Assembly: GCA_029288275.1 (NCBI GenBank)
Contig: JARIHM010000035.1
Coordinates: 1-22,850 of the forward strand
Direction: 5' to 3'
From: Candidatus Saccharimonadota bacterium
GTDB lineage: Bacteria; Patescibacteriota; Saccharimonadia; UBA4664
DNA: 22,850 bases
The notes under the pieces are model-generated. The model was not told the origin of the DNA. It was given only the letters and a program-made list of their open reading frames with translations, and ran no database searches. Shown here one piece after another: positions 15,149-22,757 of this stretch (positions within the stretch are counted from its first letter, which is position 1; the number at the start of each line of letters is the position of its first letter). Both the position numbers and the translations under genes were made by a program.

Positions 15149-16143
15149 TACTGGCCCTTCTGAGCGTAAGCGGCTTCAACCTGCTCTTTGAGCGGCTTCC
15201 ACCAGGCCTCATGCGTACGGTACCAATCGATAGTGGCCGCAAGCCCGTCGCGGAAGGTGGTGTATTGCGGCCGCCAGCCGAGCTCGGTACTGAGCTTGGT
15301 GGCATCAATGGCGTAGCGCAGATCGTGTCCCGGTCGGTCGTTCACGTGGTCGTACCAGTCTCGTGGCTTGCCCATAAGCTCCAGAATGAGTTCGATTACA
15401 TCTTTATTATTCTGCTCGCCGTTGGCTCCGATCATATAGGTTTCGCCAAGCTTGCCCTTCTCAATGATGGTCCAGACAGCAGCGTTGTGGTCATCTACGT
15501 GGATCCAGTCGCGCACATTTTGGCCAGTACCGTACAATTTTGGCTTCAGACCGCTCAAAACATTAGTGATCTGACGGGGGATGAGCTTCTCAATGTGCTG
15601 GCGGGGACCATAATTATTGGAGCAGTTCGAAATAGTTGCCTGCACGCCAAACGAGCGCATCCAGGCTTTTACCAGCAGATCCGAGCCGGCCTTGGTACTG
15701 GAGTAGGGGCTCGACGGATTATAAGGAGTCGTCTCGGTAAACTTGGCTGGGTCGTCCAGCTCCAGATCACCATACACCTCATCGGTGCTGATATGATGCA
15801 ACCGCTTGCCGTGTTTGCGCACCGCCTCCAGGATGGTATAGGTGCCGACAATGTTGGTGTCGAGGAATGGTCGGGGATTCTTAAGCGAGTTGTCGTTGTG
15901 GCTCTCGGCGGCAAAGTGGACTACCACCTCAGTGTCGGCCACGAGCTTGTCCATGAGCTCGGTATCGCAGATATTGCCGTGCACAAACTTGATGCGGTCG
16001 CTGACCTCGGCCAGGTTAGCCTGGTCACCGGCGTAGGTTAGGGCATCAATTACAGTCACTTCATGCTCGGGCCGGGTCTTGAGGGTATGGTGCACGAAGT
16101 TGGACCCAATAAACCCCGCGCCGCCGGTAATAAGCAGTTTCAT
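15148..16143 (-). CDS. rmlB: dTDP-glucose 4,6-dehydratase RmlB
   Basis: 331 residues, an extended short-chain dehydrogenase. It turns dTDP-glucose into dTDP-4-keto-6-deoxyglucose. NAD-binding TGGAGFIGSNF (6-16), DALTYAGDQANL, the catalytic triad region STDEVYG (119-125) with T120-D121-E122, and Y147-x-x-x-K151 (PYSSTKAGSD) are present. RDWIHVDDH and NNYGPRQHIEKLIP complete the family pattern. AAESHNDNSL stands in place of the common ESHVDRS; the same variant is familiar to me from actinobacterial-type RmlB. No ribosome site precedes the ATG. Instead, a -10 box ends 7 bases before it, so the message may start at the ATG itself. It is the first gene of the rml run. Confidence 0.96.
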   Translation of the reverse strand: MKLLITGGAGFIGSNFVHHTLKTRPEHEVTVIDALTYAGDQANLAEVSDRIKFVHGNICDTELMDKLVADTEVVVHFAAESHNDNSLKNPRPFLDTNIVGTYTILEAVRKHGKRLHHISTDEVYGDLELDDPAKFTETTPYNPSSPYSSTKAGSDLLVKAWMRSFGVQATISNCSNNYGPRQHIEKLIPRQITNVLSGLKPKLYGTGQNVRDWIHVDDHNAAVWTIIEKGKLGETYMIGANGEQNNKDVIELILELMGKPRDWYDHVNDRPGHDLRYAIDATKLSTELGWRPQYTTFRDGLAATIDWYRTHEAWWKPLKEQVEAAYAQKGQ

Positions 16144-16150
16144 GATTTTT

Positions 16151-16159
16151 AGTGTACCA
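16151..16159 (-). promoter_or_regulatory. Extended -10 promoter giving a possibly leaderless rmlB message
   Basis: The minus strand reads TGGTACACT, an extended -10 (TG-n-TACACT, 4 of 6). Seven bases (AAAAATC) separate it from the ATG at 16143, which puts transcription start at or next to the A of the ATG. No SD site is present. The rmlB promoter lies partly in the 18-base gap after the cytidylyltransferase gene. Confidence 0.5.
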
Positions 16160-16161
16160 GA

Positions 16162-16668
16162 TTAGCGCTCGCGGTTTTTGGCGTGCTCCTCCCATTCGCG
16201 CAGGAAATCACTGGACGACCAAAACTTGTCCAGGCCCACGCCGCTGATAATTTTGATGCCATGTTTTTGGCAGGTTTCCCATTCGGGAATGCTGGTCTCG
16301 TCCACGCGGTCGCCACCTTTGGTAAAGACATCGGGTCGCAGTTGTTCCAACGCCTTGATGACGGTTTGGTCATTCTCTTTGACCTCAAACGGCACTACAT
16401 AATCAACCTCGCGCAGGGCACTCACAATGAGCAAGCGAGTGGCCAGGTCTTGGAACGGCTTGCCCTTTTTGCGGGCCAGGAAACTATCGCCGTTGACGAT
16501 GACTACGAGCGTGTCGCCGTACTGTTTGCTCTCCAGAATACAACTGATATGCCCGGGATGAATAGGGTCGAAGCCGCCACTGGTCGCTACGATCTTACCG
16601 AGGTGGGGCCGTAGCGCCTCAAGCTCTTCAAAGCTAACAATCTTGGCACCGAAATCTTGGACGTGCAT
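16162..16668 (-). CDS. Cytidylyltransferase-like nucleotidyltransferase (RfaE2/TagD-type fold)
   Basis: 168 residues from the ATG at 16668, which has AGGAGGG 6 bases upstream. The earlier ATG at 16689 lies within the -10 box and is rejected. The core of the fold is clear: GGFDPIHPGHIS (31-42) with the H-x-G-H motif, VVIVNGD, ARKKGKPFQDLATRLLIVSAL, and FTKGGDR. Members of this group add CMP or AMP to a phosphorylated substrate (HldE C-terminal domain on heptose-1-phosphate, TagD on glycerol-3-phosphate). The GDRVDETSIPEWE section replaces the usual ISTT(R/K) signature region, so the substrate could differ. It lies just upstream of rmlB in the same direction. It may make an activated sugar for the same polymer, but this is not proven. 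Confidence 0.82.
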   Translation of the reverse strand: MHVQDFGAKIVSFEELEALRPHLGKIVATSGGFDPIHPGHISCILESKQYGDTLVVIVNGDSFLARKKGKPFQDLATRLLIVSALREVDYVVPFEVKENDQTVIKALEQLRPDVFTKGGDRVDETSIPEWETCQKHGIKIISGVGLDKFWSSSDFLREWEEHAKNRER

Positions 16669-16687
16669 GGTGATCCCTCCTAGGGCC

Positions 16688-16722
16688 ATTATGGCATAAA
16701 CCGGTATAACCTATGGCATAAT
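16688..16722. promoter_or_regulatory. Compact divergent promoter with a repeated decamer
   Basis: TATGGCATAA occurs at 16690-16699 and 16712-16721, a direct repeat with a 22-base period (about two helical turns). The first copy gives TGCCATAAT on the minus strand and the second gives TGGCATAAT on the plus strand, both extended -10 elements. Between them lies ACCGGT and a second plus-strand -10, TATAAC (16705-16710). The element serves the cytidylyltransferase (minus) and the VanW gene (plus). Confidence 0.55.
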
Positions 16723-18534
16723 ATGTTCAAGATGCCAAAGAAGAAAATCGCTGCCGAACCGATTAAAGAAGCGCCTATAGAGACAGTGGCGCCGCCTCCA
16801 GCCGAAGCCCCGAAATTGGCTTGGGGCTGGCGGGTGCTGGGTGGTGGCGTGGTGTTGCTTGTGATTTTGGCCGTGAGCTTTCAGTTTGTATACGGCGGCA
16901 AGATCTATCCGGGAGTAAGCGCCGATGGCGTGTATCTGGGTGGACTCACGAAAGCCGATGCTCAGGACCGGCTGGGCGATAAATTAACCACGTTCCGCGG
17001 CGCCACCCTCTCGATTGCCTACGGTAAAACCACCCTCCATGTGCCCATCAATAGCCTGAATGTCACCTATAATACGGCCAAAGTGATCGATCTGGCCTAC
17101 CAGTTTGGCCGGCAGGGCAGCTGGCTGGACCGGTTGCATGCTCAGGCACGGGCGTTGCTGGGCCGGCCGAGTAACTTTGCGGCATATTCCTATGATGATT
17201 CGGTGCTGACGCCCTACATTAGTCAGGTGATGGATGATGTGACTACGCCGGTGGAGGATGCCGGCCTGAGCTTTAATAATGATAAGGCGCAGGTGACACC
17301 GGCCAAGGCGGGGGCTCGGCTGGATTTGGGTGGCCTGATGAGCAGCATTAATGATCGCCTAGCCCAGACCAGCACCGACACCGTTACGGCGCCCACCTAC
17401 AACCTAGCACCAGTGGTGAGTACCGCGGCGCTCGCAGCCACCGCCAGCCAGGCCGACGGTTTTGTGTCTGGCCCTATCACGCTGACGTATGCCGGCAACA
17501 CGCAAATTATTACGCCTGCTACCATCATCAGCTGGCTGACGGTCGGCCACAAATCGAATGGCGACTTTATGGTGACGCACAACCTAGCCGATCTCTACCC
17601 GGTCAGCACGACTGCTACGCTGGATTTGGGCCGCACGGCTGTGACTCAGTATGTGACCGATCTGGCTGGCCAGCTTGATCAAGCGCCGAAGAATGCCGTG
17701 CTGGCCATGCAAAACGGCCAGCTGAGCGTAACTCAGGCGAGCCATGATGGCTCCAGCGTTGACCAAACTGCGGCGGTCGATGACATCCTGGCTGCGCTTA
17801 AACAGCCGGCCGACAATCGTACCGTGACGCTAAACATCAAGACCGTTAAAGCTGACGTCAACGAGGACAACTTGTCGAGCTTGGGTATCAAGGAGCAGAT
17901 TTCCGAAGGTGAGACGTACTTCCCAGGCTCACCTAGTACTCGGCTCACCAATGTCCGCGCCGGCGCGTCCAAGTTCAACGATGTGTTGCTCAAGCCCGGT
18001 GAAGTGTTCTCGTTTGGCGCGTTGCTGGGCGATGTTGGCCCTGAGACAGGCTACGTGCCCGAGCTGGTTATTCTAGGGGATCATGAGGAGAAGCAGTACG
18101 GCGGCGGCCTCTGCCAGGTTAGCTCCACGGCCTTCCGTGCCGCCTTGCAGGCCGGTCTGCCCATTTTGGAGCGTGTCAATCATGCCTTTGCCATTAGCTA
18201 CTACACCTGGCCGTACTCGGCGCCAGGCGTCGATGCCACCATTTATTATCCCTCGGTTGATTTTAAATTCAGGAACGATACTGGCAGCTACATCTTGATC
18301 CAGACCATCATGAGTGGCTATGACCTCAAATTTGACTTCTACGGCACCAAAACCAAGACCGGCGTCATTCGCGGGCCCAACTTTGTCACCGGCTCTAACG
18401 ATGCCACGCAGCCTTCGCACACCGTGTTTTATCGCGACGTGCTAGACTTGGCCGGCAATGTCATTAAAACCGACAAGTTTGATACGTATTACAAGTCAAG
18501 CAAGGATTTCCCGATCCAAAAGCAGTTCAATTGA
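16723..18534 (+). CDS. VanW-family membrane-anchored envelope protein with PG_binding_4-like repeats
   Basis: 603 residues from the ATG at 16723; a second ATG at 16732 is equally possible, because neither has a ribosome site and both sit just behind -10 boxes. A Lys/Pro-rich cytoplasmic tail (1-35) is followed by one membrane helix (38-57). Two similar outside regions follow (about 60-240 and 245-370) of the type that precedes VanW domains and is predicted to bind peptidoglycan. The VanW domain (about 383-545) has NVRAGASKFNDVLLKPGEVFSFG and the motif YGGGLCQVSST (459-469) with its Cys. Members occur in vancomycin-resistance clusters and widely in Gram-positive-like and CPR genomes; their exact role is unknown. 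A PafA-like gene follows 73 bases later. Confidence 0.9.
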   Translation: MFKMPKKKIAAEPIKEAPIETVAPPPAEAPKLAWGWRVLGGGVVLLVILAVSFQFVYGGKIYPGVSADGVYLGGLTKADAQDRLGDKLTTFRGATLSIAYGKTTLHVPINSLNVTYNTAKVIDLAYQFGRQGSWLDRLHAQARALLGRPSNFAAYSYDDSVLTPYISQVMDDVTTPVEDAGLSFNNDKAQVTPAKAGARLDLGGLMSSINDRLAQTSTDTVTAPTYNLAPVVSTAALAATASQADGFVSGPITLTYAGNTQIITPATIISWLTVGHKSNGDFMVTHNLADLYPVSTTATLDLGRTAVTQYVTDLAGQLDQAPKNAVLAMQNGQLSVTQASHDGSSVDQTAAVDDILAALKQPADNRTVTLNIKTVKADVNEDNLSSLGIKEQISEGETYFPGSPSTRLTNVRAGASKFNDVLLKPGEVFSFGALLGDVGPETGYVPELVILGDHEEKQYGGGLCQVSSTAFRAALQAGLPILERVNHAFAISYYTWPYSAPGVDATIYYPSVDFKFRNDTGSYILIQTIMSGYDLKFDFYGTKTKTGVIRGPNFVTGSNDATQPSHTVFYRDVLDLAGNVIKTDKFDTYYKSSKDFPIQKQFN

Positions 18535-18587
18535 CAGCCCAGCGCTTTCCCGCTAATCTGGGAAGACTTTAGCGTACCTCGACATCC

Positions 18588-18605
18588 CGCACGAAAGGGG
18601 GTGCG
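18588..18605 (+). promoter_or_regulatory. Small hairpin with the pafA-like ribosome site in its loop
   Basis: CGCAC and GTGCG can pair across the loop GAAAGGGG, which holds the SD site. The ATG follows 2 bases later. With only five pairs, this may be chance. Confidence 0.25.
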
Positions 18606-18607
18606 TC

Positions 18608-19987
18608 ATGCGCAGACGAGCGATGGGGCAGGAGACCGAATATGGCCGGTCGGTGCTGCTCGATGGCCGGAAAACCTATGATGCCAATGAGCATCTAGCG
18701 ACCATTACCGGCAAAGTGGCCCAAAAGGTGCTGCCAATGAAGGGGCAGTTTGCTGCCAATGGCGCGCGAATCTATCTAGACATCAACGGGCATGTGGAGT
18801 ATGCCACTCCTGAATGCGATCTCATCGATGACCTGGTGGCGCATGTACTAGCTGGTGATCGCATCTATGCTCAGTGTGTGGAGCGATACCTGGCGAGCAA
18901 TTACCGTGGCCAGGAAATCATGCGTAAGCTACAGATCAATCTGTACCGCAATAACCTTTCCTGGCTGTCCGATGGGTCGCTCGATACCCATGGCACGCAC
19001 GAGAACTACCAAGTTAGGATCGGCGAAGATGCTAAGGTGCGTGACATCGCTGAGCCGCTGATGGCGTTTCTGGTGGCGCGGCAGCTGATAGTAGGTGCCG
19101 GTCGTTGGCGACTTGGCCAAGACGGCCGTCTACTCATGGATCTAGCTCAGCGCTCACCTTTTATAGTGAACGACATCGGTAGCGCCACTACCACGGGGCG
19201 GGCTATCGTCAACACGCGGGAAGAGTCCCATGCTGGAGCTGGCAATATGCGGCTTCACTTGATTCTGGGTGACAATAACCCTCTGGCGCACCAGCTGGCG
19301 CTGAAGTATGCCATGACTGCCGTTATCCTTACGATGATTGAAGAGGAGCGGCTTAAGTGGGTGGTTATCCAGGATCCAGTTGCGGCGTTATGGGCCATCA
19401 ATTGCGATCCGCGGGTACGGATTCCGATGCATGGACGACGTGCCATGACAGCCTATGACATGATGCGCTATTACCATGACCAATCGGCTGAGTTTGTGGC
19501 TGCCAATGAAGAGATGGCGCAGTACCGGCCTCATATTGAGCGCTGGGGTGGGCATCTAGACCGTCTGGCCCGGTCGTGGAGCTGGGATGACCACTACGGT
19601 GAACTCTGCTGGGCCACCAAGGCGGTGCTGCTGCAAAAGGCATTGGAGCGCGCCAAGACCGGCGACGCCTCGCCCGAGGAGCTCGCTCTGCTGATCGACA
19701 AGCGAGAGCTGTCGATGTATCAGATAACTGGTCAGCGGACAGCCATGCATATTCTGCAAGAGCGGTTTGGCGGCTATGATGAGCTAGCCGTCCGTCGTGC
19801 GCTCACCACACCTCCGTCCACCACTCGGGCACATCCTCGAGGGCTGTTGGTAATGCACCCCGGTACGACCTTCGATCCGGTTGGTGGTTGGTCGAAAGTT
19901 AAGCTCAGTAGTGGTCAGATACTGTCACTGCCCGATCCGCTCGATTCGAGCTTGCCCGAGGGAGCACCTCGGGACCTGGCAGCGTAA
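18608..19987 (+). CDS. PafA-like Pup ligase (PafA/Dop family, glutamine-synthetase fold)
   Basis: 459 residues. The N-terminus MRRRAMGQETEYG is the PafA/Dop start with the metal-binding Glu pair. ARIYLDINGHVEYATPEC (53-70) holds the catalytic Asp (D58); GTHENY (129-134), RQLIVGAGRW (158-167), QRSPFIVNDIGSATTTGR, NTREESHA (202-209) and RLHLILGDNN follow. The C-terminal part has PPSTTRAHPRG and GWSKVKLSSGQ, as in the small domain of PafA. There is no long insertion between the N-terminus and ARIYLD, which Dop has, so ligase is favoured over deamidase. PafA attaches Pup to lysines of target proteins. No Pup gene (short, ending in GGE or GGQ), Mpa/ARC ATPase or 20S subunit lies in this window. 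SD AAGGGGG is well placed. Family membership is firm; Pup as the substrate is assumed. Confidence 0.85.
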   Translation: MRRRAMGQETEYGRSVLLDGRKTYDANEHLATITGKVAQKVLPMKGQFAANGARIYLDINGHVEYATPECDLIDDLVAHVLAGDRIYAQCVERYLASNYRGQEIMRKLQINLYRNNLSWLSDGSLDTHGTHENYQVRIGEDAKVRDIAEPLMAFLVARQLIVGAGRWRLGQDGRLLMDLAQRSPFIVNDIGSATTTGRAIVNTREESHAGAGNMRLHLILGDNNPLAHQLALKYAMTAVILTMIEEERLKWVVIQDPVAALWAINCDPRVRIPMHGRRAMTAYDMMRYYHDQSAEFVAANEEMAQYRPHIERWGGHLDRLARSWSWDDHYGELCWATKAVLLQKALERAKTGDASPEELALLIDKRELSMYQITGQRTAMHILQERFGGYDELAVRRALTTPPSTTRAHPRGLLVMHPGTTFDPVGGWSKVKLSSGQILSLPDPLDSSLPEGAPRDLAA

Positions 19988-19994
19988 CTGTCGG

Positions 19995-20021
19995 TAGTCC
20001 CCCTCAGCCAGAGGGGGACTA
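19995..20021 (+). terminator. Hairpin after the PafA-like gene
   Basis: TAGTCCCCCTC pairs with GAGGGGGACTA (11 bp) around AGCCA. It lies 7 bases after the stop and 22 bases before the lexA promoter. Only TT follows, so termination may be incomplete. Confidence 0.6.
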
Positions 20022-20043
20022 TTCATGTCGAGCGATAAACCTC

Positions 20044-20072
20044 TTGACTCTTCGGATTTTGTTCGGTAGAAT
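20044..20072 (+). promoter_or_regulatory. lexA promoter with a possible LexA operator in the spacer
   Basis: TTGACT (20044-20049) and TAGAAT (20067-20072) each match 5 of 6 consensus bases and stand 17 bases apart. The spacer holds TTCGG twice, 11 bases apart (20051 and 20062). It can also be read as CTTC-N7-GTTC, one base from the direct-repeat GTTC-N7-GTTC operator known for alphaproteobacterial LexA. Autoregulation is therefore likely. Confidence 0.7.
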
Positions 20073-20105
20073 AAGAGCAAGTTAAGCCACAGGAGGGTTA
20101 TCGCC

Positions 20106-20726
20106 ATGGCCGAGCCATTAACCAAACGTCAAAAAGAAGTTCTCGATTATGTTACTCAATTTATCGAGTTGCATGGGTATGCACCGAGCTATCGCGAGAT
20201 CGCAGCCCACTTTAATTACGGCTCAGTTGCAACGGTGGCCGAGCATATTGAATCGCTCGTTACCAAGGGCATGCTTCAAAAAGGCGACAACGAGGCGCGC
20301 TCAATTCAGCTAGTGAAAGCTGATCACATCGATGCCACACCCAGTATCGGCTTACCTATCCTCGGCCTTGTAGCTGCTGGCCAACCGATCGAGACCCTAG
20401 GCGTTCACCCAGAGACACTCGAGGTACCGCCCTTTATGGTCGGCCGGCGTAATTCATACGTTCTACAAGTTAAGGGTGATTCCATGATTGAAGAAGGTAT
20501 CCACACCGGCGATTATGTAGTCGTCCAAGAGAAAGACGTGCCCTCCAATGGTGAGATGGTTATCGCGCTGATTAACGGTGGTGAGGCTACCCTAAAACGC
20601 TACTACAAAGAGAAAGGCCATATTCGTTTGCAGCCGTCAAACTCGGCCATGGAGCCAATTATTATCAAGCAGGGTACACCCATTCAGATCCAAGGCGTAG
20701 TCATCGGCCTCATTCGGAAGTACTAA
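20106..20726 (+). CDS. lexA: LexA repressor, SOS regulator
   Basis: 206 residues. A winged-helix DNA-binding domain fills the N-terminus (LTKRQKEVLDYVTQF, then YAPSYREIAAHFNYGSVATVAEHI). A linker and the S24 self-cleavage domain follow. The cleavage bond A91-G92 is seen in LVAAGQPI, the nucleophile S126 in KGDSMIEEG and the general base K164 in ATLKRYY; all needed residues are there. The recognition helix (SVATVAEHI) differs from that of E. coli, so the operator may differ too. AGGAGG lies 8 bases before the ATG and a strong promoter precedes it. The stop overlaps the start of a 63-codon ORF as TAATG. Under DNA damage, RecA-stimulated cleavage would derepress the operon. Confidence 0.95.
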   Translation: MAEPLTKRQKEVLDYVTQFIELHGYAPSYREIAAHFNYGSVATVAEHIESLVTKGMLQKGDNEARSIQLVKADHIDATPSIGLPILGLVAAGQPIETLGVHPETLEVPPFMVGRRNSYVLQVKGDSMIEEGIHTGDYVVVQEKDVPSNGEMVIALINGGEATLKRYYKEKGHIRLQPSNSAMEPIIIKQGTPIQIQGVVIGLIRKY

Positions 20727-20917
20727 TGAGCCGGCGAACTTCGCAACGATTTGAGTGTCAGCTCTACATCTCAGCGCATGGCTTTATGCCGATCTTGCCG
20801 CAGCCAGCAGAGCCACGTCGAGCCATAGCCCTGGCACCCATAGAATATGCTGAGCTCATCGACCCCGGTTTTCGCCGTCTCCTTGCGGCCTTCAACACCA
20901 TTCCCGAAGCTATCTAA
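20726..20917 (+). CDS. Small ORF translationally coupled to lexA (63 aa, unknown)
   Basis: The ATG overlaps the lexA stop as TAATG, and CGGAAG a few bases upstream may act as a weak ribosome site. The product (MSRRTSQRFECQLYIS at the start, LIDPGFRRLLAAFNTIPEAI at the end) has a basic N-terminus, two Pro-rich stretches and a C-terminal helix. I recognise no family. It fills the whole gap between lexA and the convergent response regulator, with no overlap with any other gene, which favours a real gene. It could instead be a chance open frame. If translated it would be induced together with LexA under DNA damage, like small SOS checkpoint proteins, though no membrane helix is seen. Confidence 0.45.
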   Translation: MSRRTSQRFECQLYISAHGFMPILPQPAEPRRAIALAPIEYAELIDPGFRRLLAAFNTIPEAI

Positions 20918-20950
20918 AATTTTGTGCAGGTAGAATAAGCTTAACTTGGT

Positions 20951-21349
20951 TTAGGACTGAGTATCTGGTCGTTGGTTAAGCCGCTCTAGTACCTTGCGGT
21001 ACAGATCCTCAATTGTCCAATCGGCCTTTACGAGAAAATCGTAAGCATTGTTATTGACCGCTTCGTAAACTTTCTCGGAGTCACTCAGGTTCGTGAGGAT
21101 AATCACAGGTGTCTTCTGGCCCTCTTTGCTGTCGCGTAGTTTCTGGAGCATTGTCATGCCGTCCATCTTGGGTAGGATGAGATCGAGAAGAATAATATCA
21201 GGGCGGTGTTTTGTGGCAATGTCCAGACCATCCTGGCCATTCTGAGCCGTCATAACATGAAAACCCTCGGTCTGAAACTTATCGACCAGGACTTGTAATA
21301 ACTCTGGCTCATCCTCGATAATGGCAATGGTTTTATCGACTGCTGGCAT
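20951..21349 (-). CDS. Single-domain response regulator (CheY-like receiver)
   Basis: 132 residues, one receiver domain and no output domain. The acidic pocket E12-D13 (IIEDEPE), the phospho-acceptor D56 (ILLDLILP), T86 (IILTNLSD) and K108 (FLVKAD) are all in place, so it should accept phosphate. AAGGAG lies 10 bases before the ATG, and the gene overlaps the end of the kinase gene by 17 bases. Both facts point to a cognate pair. Without a DNA-binding domain it must act through protein contacts or as a phosphorelay step. Confidence 0.93.
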   Translation of the reverse strand: MPAVDKTIAIIEDEPELLQVLVDKFQTEGFHVMTAQNGQDGLDIATKHRPDIILLDLILPKMDGMTMLQKLRDSKEGQKTPVIILTNLSDSEKVYEAVNNNAYDFLVKADWTIEDLYRKVLERLNQRPDTQS

Positions 21350-22715
21350 GAGACTTGAACTCCTTGGGGTTAGTAGTACTGGATACGGGACCGGCCGGCT
21401 GGGGCGGAATGGTGATGTAGAATGTGGTGCCCTTGTTCTCCTCTGAAGTAAATGATATTTTGCCGTTTAGGTGCTCAATGATAGATTTGGTGACGTATAA
21501 TCCTAGGCCAGAGCCATCGGTTGCAATACGTCTGGCGTTGTCGGCCCGGAATAATTTACCAAAGATTTTGGCTTGCTGATTCTTAGGTATGCCGTAGCCG
21601 GTATCGGCTACAGTTAAGCTAAGGCCGCCGGCTTTAATGGCGATGGAGACCGTAATATGACCTTCGGCTGGGGTGTAGCGAACGGCATTTGAAAGCAGGT
21701 TTTGCAATACAATCCGAATTGATTCAGGATCAATCAAGATCGGCCTTGGTTTACGGGGAGTGGTGTTGATGGTAACGACCAGCTGCTTCTGGCGGATAAG
21801 CGGCGCGAGATCGCTGATAACGGTTTGGGCGGCTGCGGCAACATCAAGAAGCTTGGGCAACAAGTGCATGGAGCCCATTTCCAGGCGCGAGACGCTAAGA
21901 AGCGCATCAACGAGTTCAATCATGCGCTGGTTGGCGCTGTGAATTGTGGCTAAGTAGTGCTGGAGCTTTGACTCAGCCTTGAGCTCCGGTTGAGCTAAGG
22001 CTGTCTCGCTATACCATTTAATAGTTGTAAGGGGTGTTCGGAGTTGATGGGAGGCAATGGAGATAATCTCATTTTTTGAGCGGTCAAGGTCGATCTCGTC
22101 GGTAATGTCACGAAAGGCACTCACGGCGCCGATCACCCGCGAGCCCAGCCGGATGGGGGTAGCCACAATACTCACTGGCAAGGTGCTACCGTCCACTCGC
22201 ACAAACGATAGGTGTGCCGACAAACCACTATCGATTCGCTCACCCCTGTAGAGAGCGGCCATGATGGGCCGGTTTGGCCCTTCAATAAGGTGGCCAAACC
22301 GATCTTGAAGCGGTGCCACCTCAAAGTAGGATCGGCCCAGGGCGGCCTGACGATCCCAGCCGAGCAGATCGGCCGCAATCTGATTGATGAAGGTAACCCG
22401 TTGCTCGTGATCCATGGTGATGATACCTTCACCAAGGCTGCTCAAGACGGCTTCATCAAGCGCTTTGTCATTAGCCAGGGCTTCGTTGGCTACACTTAGC
22501 CGCTGCACCGATTCTTCGTTTGTGGCGATCTTTTCCCGCACCACATCGAGCATGAGCTGAACGCCAACAAAAAACTCGCTGAGTTCGTCTTCGTGACTAG
22601 GGATGGGCACATTGTGCGTAAAATCGCCCACGGTAGCGCGAGCAAAGATTGGTTCAAGTTGAGCTAAACTCTTCTGAATATGCCGACGGTAATGTTCAAA
22701 GTCAGTAGACGCCAT
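21333..22715 (-). CDS. Soluble PAS-domain sensor histidine kinase
   Basis: 460 residues with no membrane helix. Order of parts: a HAMP-like helical region (about 15-85, with VGDFTHNVPIPSHEDELSEF); a PAS domain (about 88-207, LGEGIITMDHEQRVTFINQIAADLLG, ending AVSAFRDITDEI); a HisKA domain with H223 in SIASHQLRTPLTTIKW; and an ATPase domain with N box LLSNAVRYT, G1 DTGYGIP and G2 GSGLGLYV. All catalytic boxes are present. The cytoplasmic layout suggests it senses an internal signal (redox state, ligand or a partner protein). The ATG at 22715 is the only usable start in its frame; its ribosome site is weak. It overlaps the response regulator, its likely partner. Confidence 0.93.
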   Translation of the reverse strand: MASTDFEHYRRHIQKSLAQLEPIFARATVGDFTHNVPIPSHEDELSEFFVGVQLMLDVVREKIATNEESVQRLSVANEALANDKALDEAVLSSLGEGIITMDHEQRVTFINQIAADLLGWDRQAALGRSYFEVAPLQDRFGHLIEGPNRPIMAALYRGERIDSGLSAHLSFVRVDGSTLPVSIVATPIRLGSRVIGAVSAFRDITDEIDLDRSKNEIISIASHQLRTPLTTIKWYSETALAQPELKAESKLQHYLATIHSANQRMIELVDALLSVSRLEMGSMHLLPKLLDVAAAAQTVISDLAPLIRQKQLVVTINTTPRKPRPILIDPESIRIVLQNLLSNAVRYTPAEGHITVSIAIKAGGLSLTVADTGYGIPKNQQAKIFGKLFRADNARRIATDGSGLGLYVTKSIIEHLNGKISFTSEENKGTTFYITIPPQPAGPVSSTTNPKEFKSHASSR

Positions 22716-22757
22716 TATACTCGCCAGATAACTGACGCCTCCGGACGGGCATCCCTA

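Noticed and set aside
15211..16041. 276-codon plus-strand frame opposite rmlB
   Set aside because: It is antisense to an unmistakable RmlB and has no recognisable domain or ribosome site.
18544..18573. Possible terminator after the VanW gene (TTTCCC with GGGAAG, CGCT with AGCG)
   Set aside because: The stem is short and broken and has no T-tract; the next gene is probably co-transcribed.
18608..19987. Reading the PafA-like gene as Dop (depupylase/deamidase)
   Set aside because: The long loop between the N-terminus and the YLD strand that marks Dop is absent, and RQLIVGAGR and SATT motifs follow PafA.
20930..20939. GGTAGAATAAG, identical to the lexA -10 region (20065-20075), as a second plus-strand promoter
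   Set aside because: There is no -35 at a proper distance and no plus-strand gene follows; probably chance.
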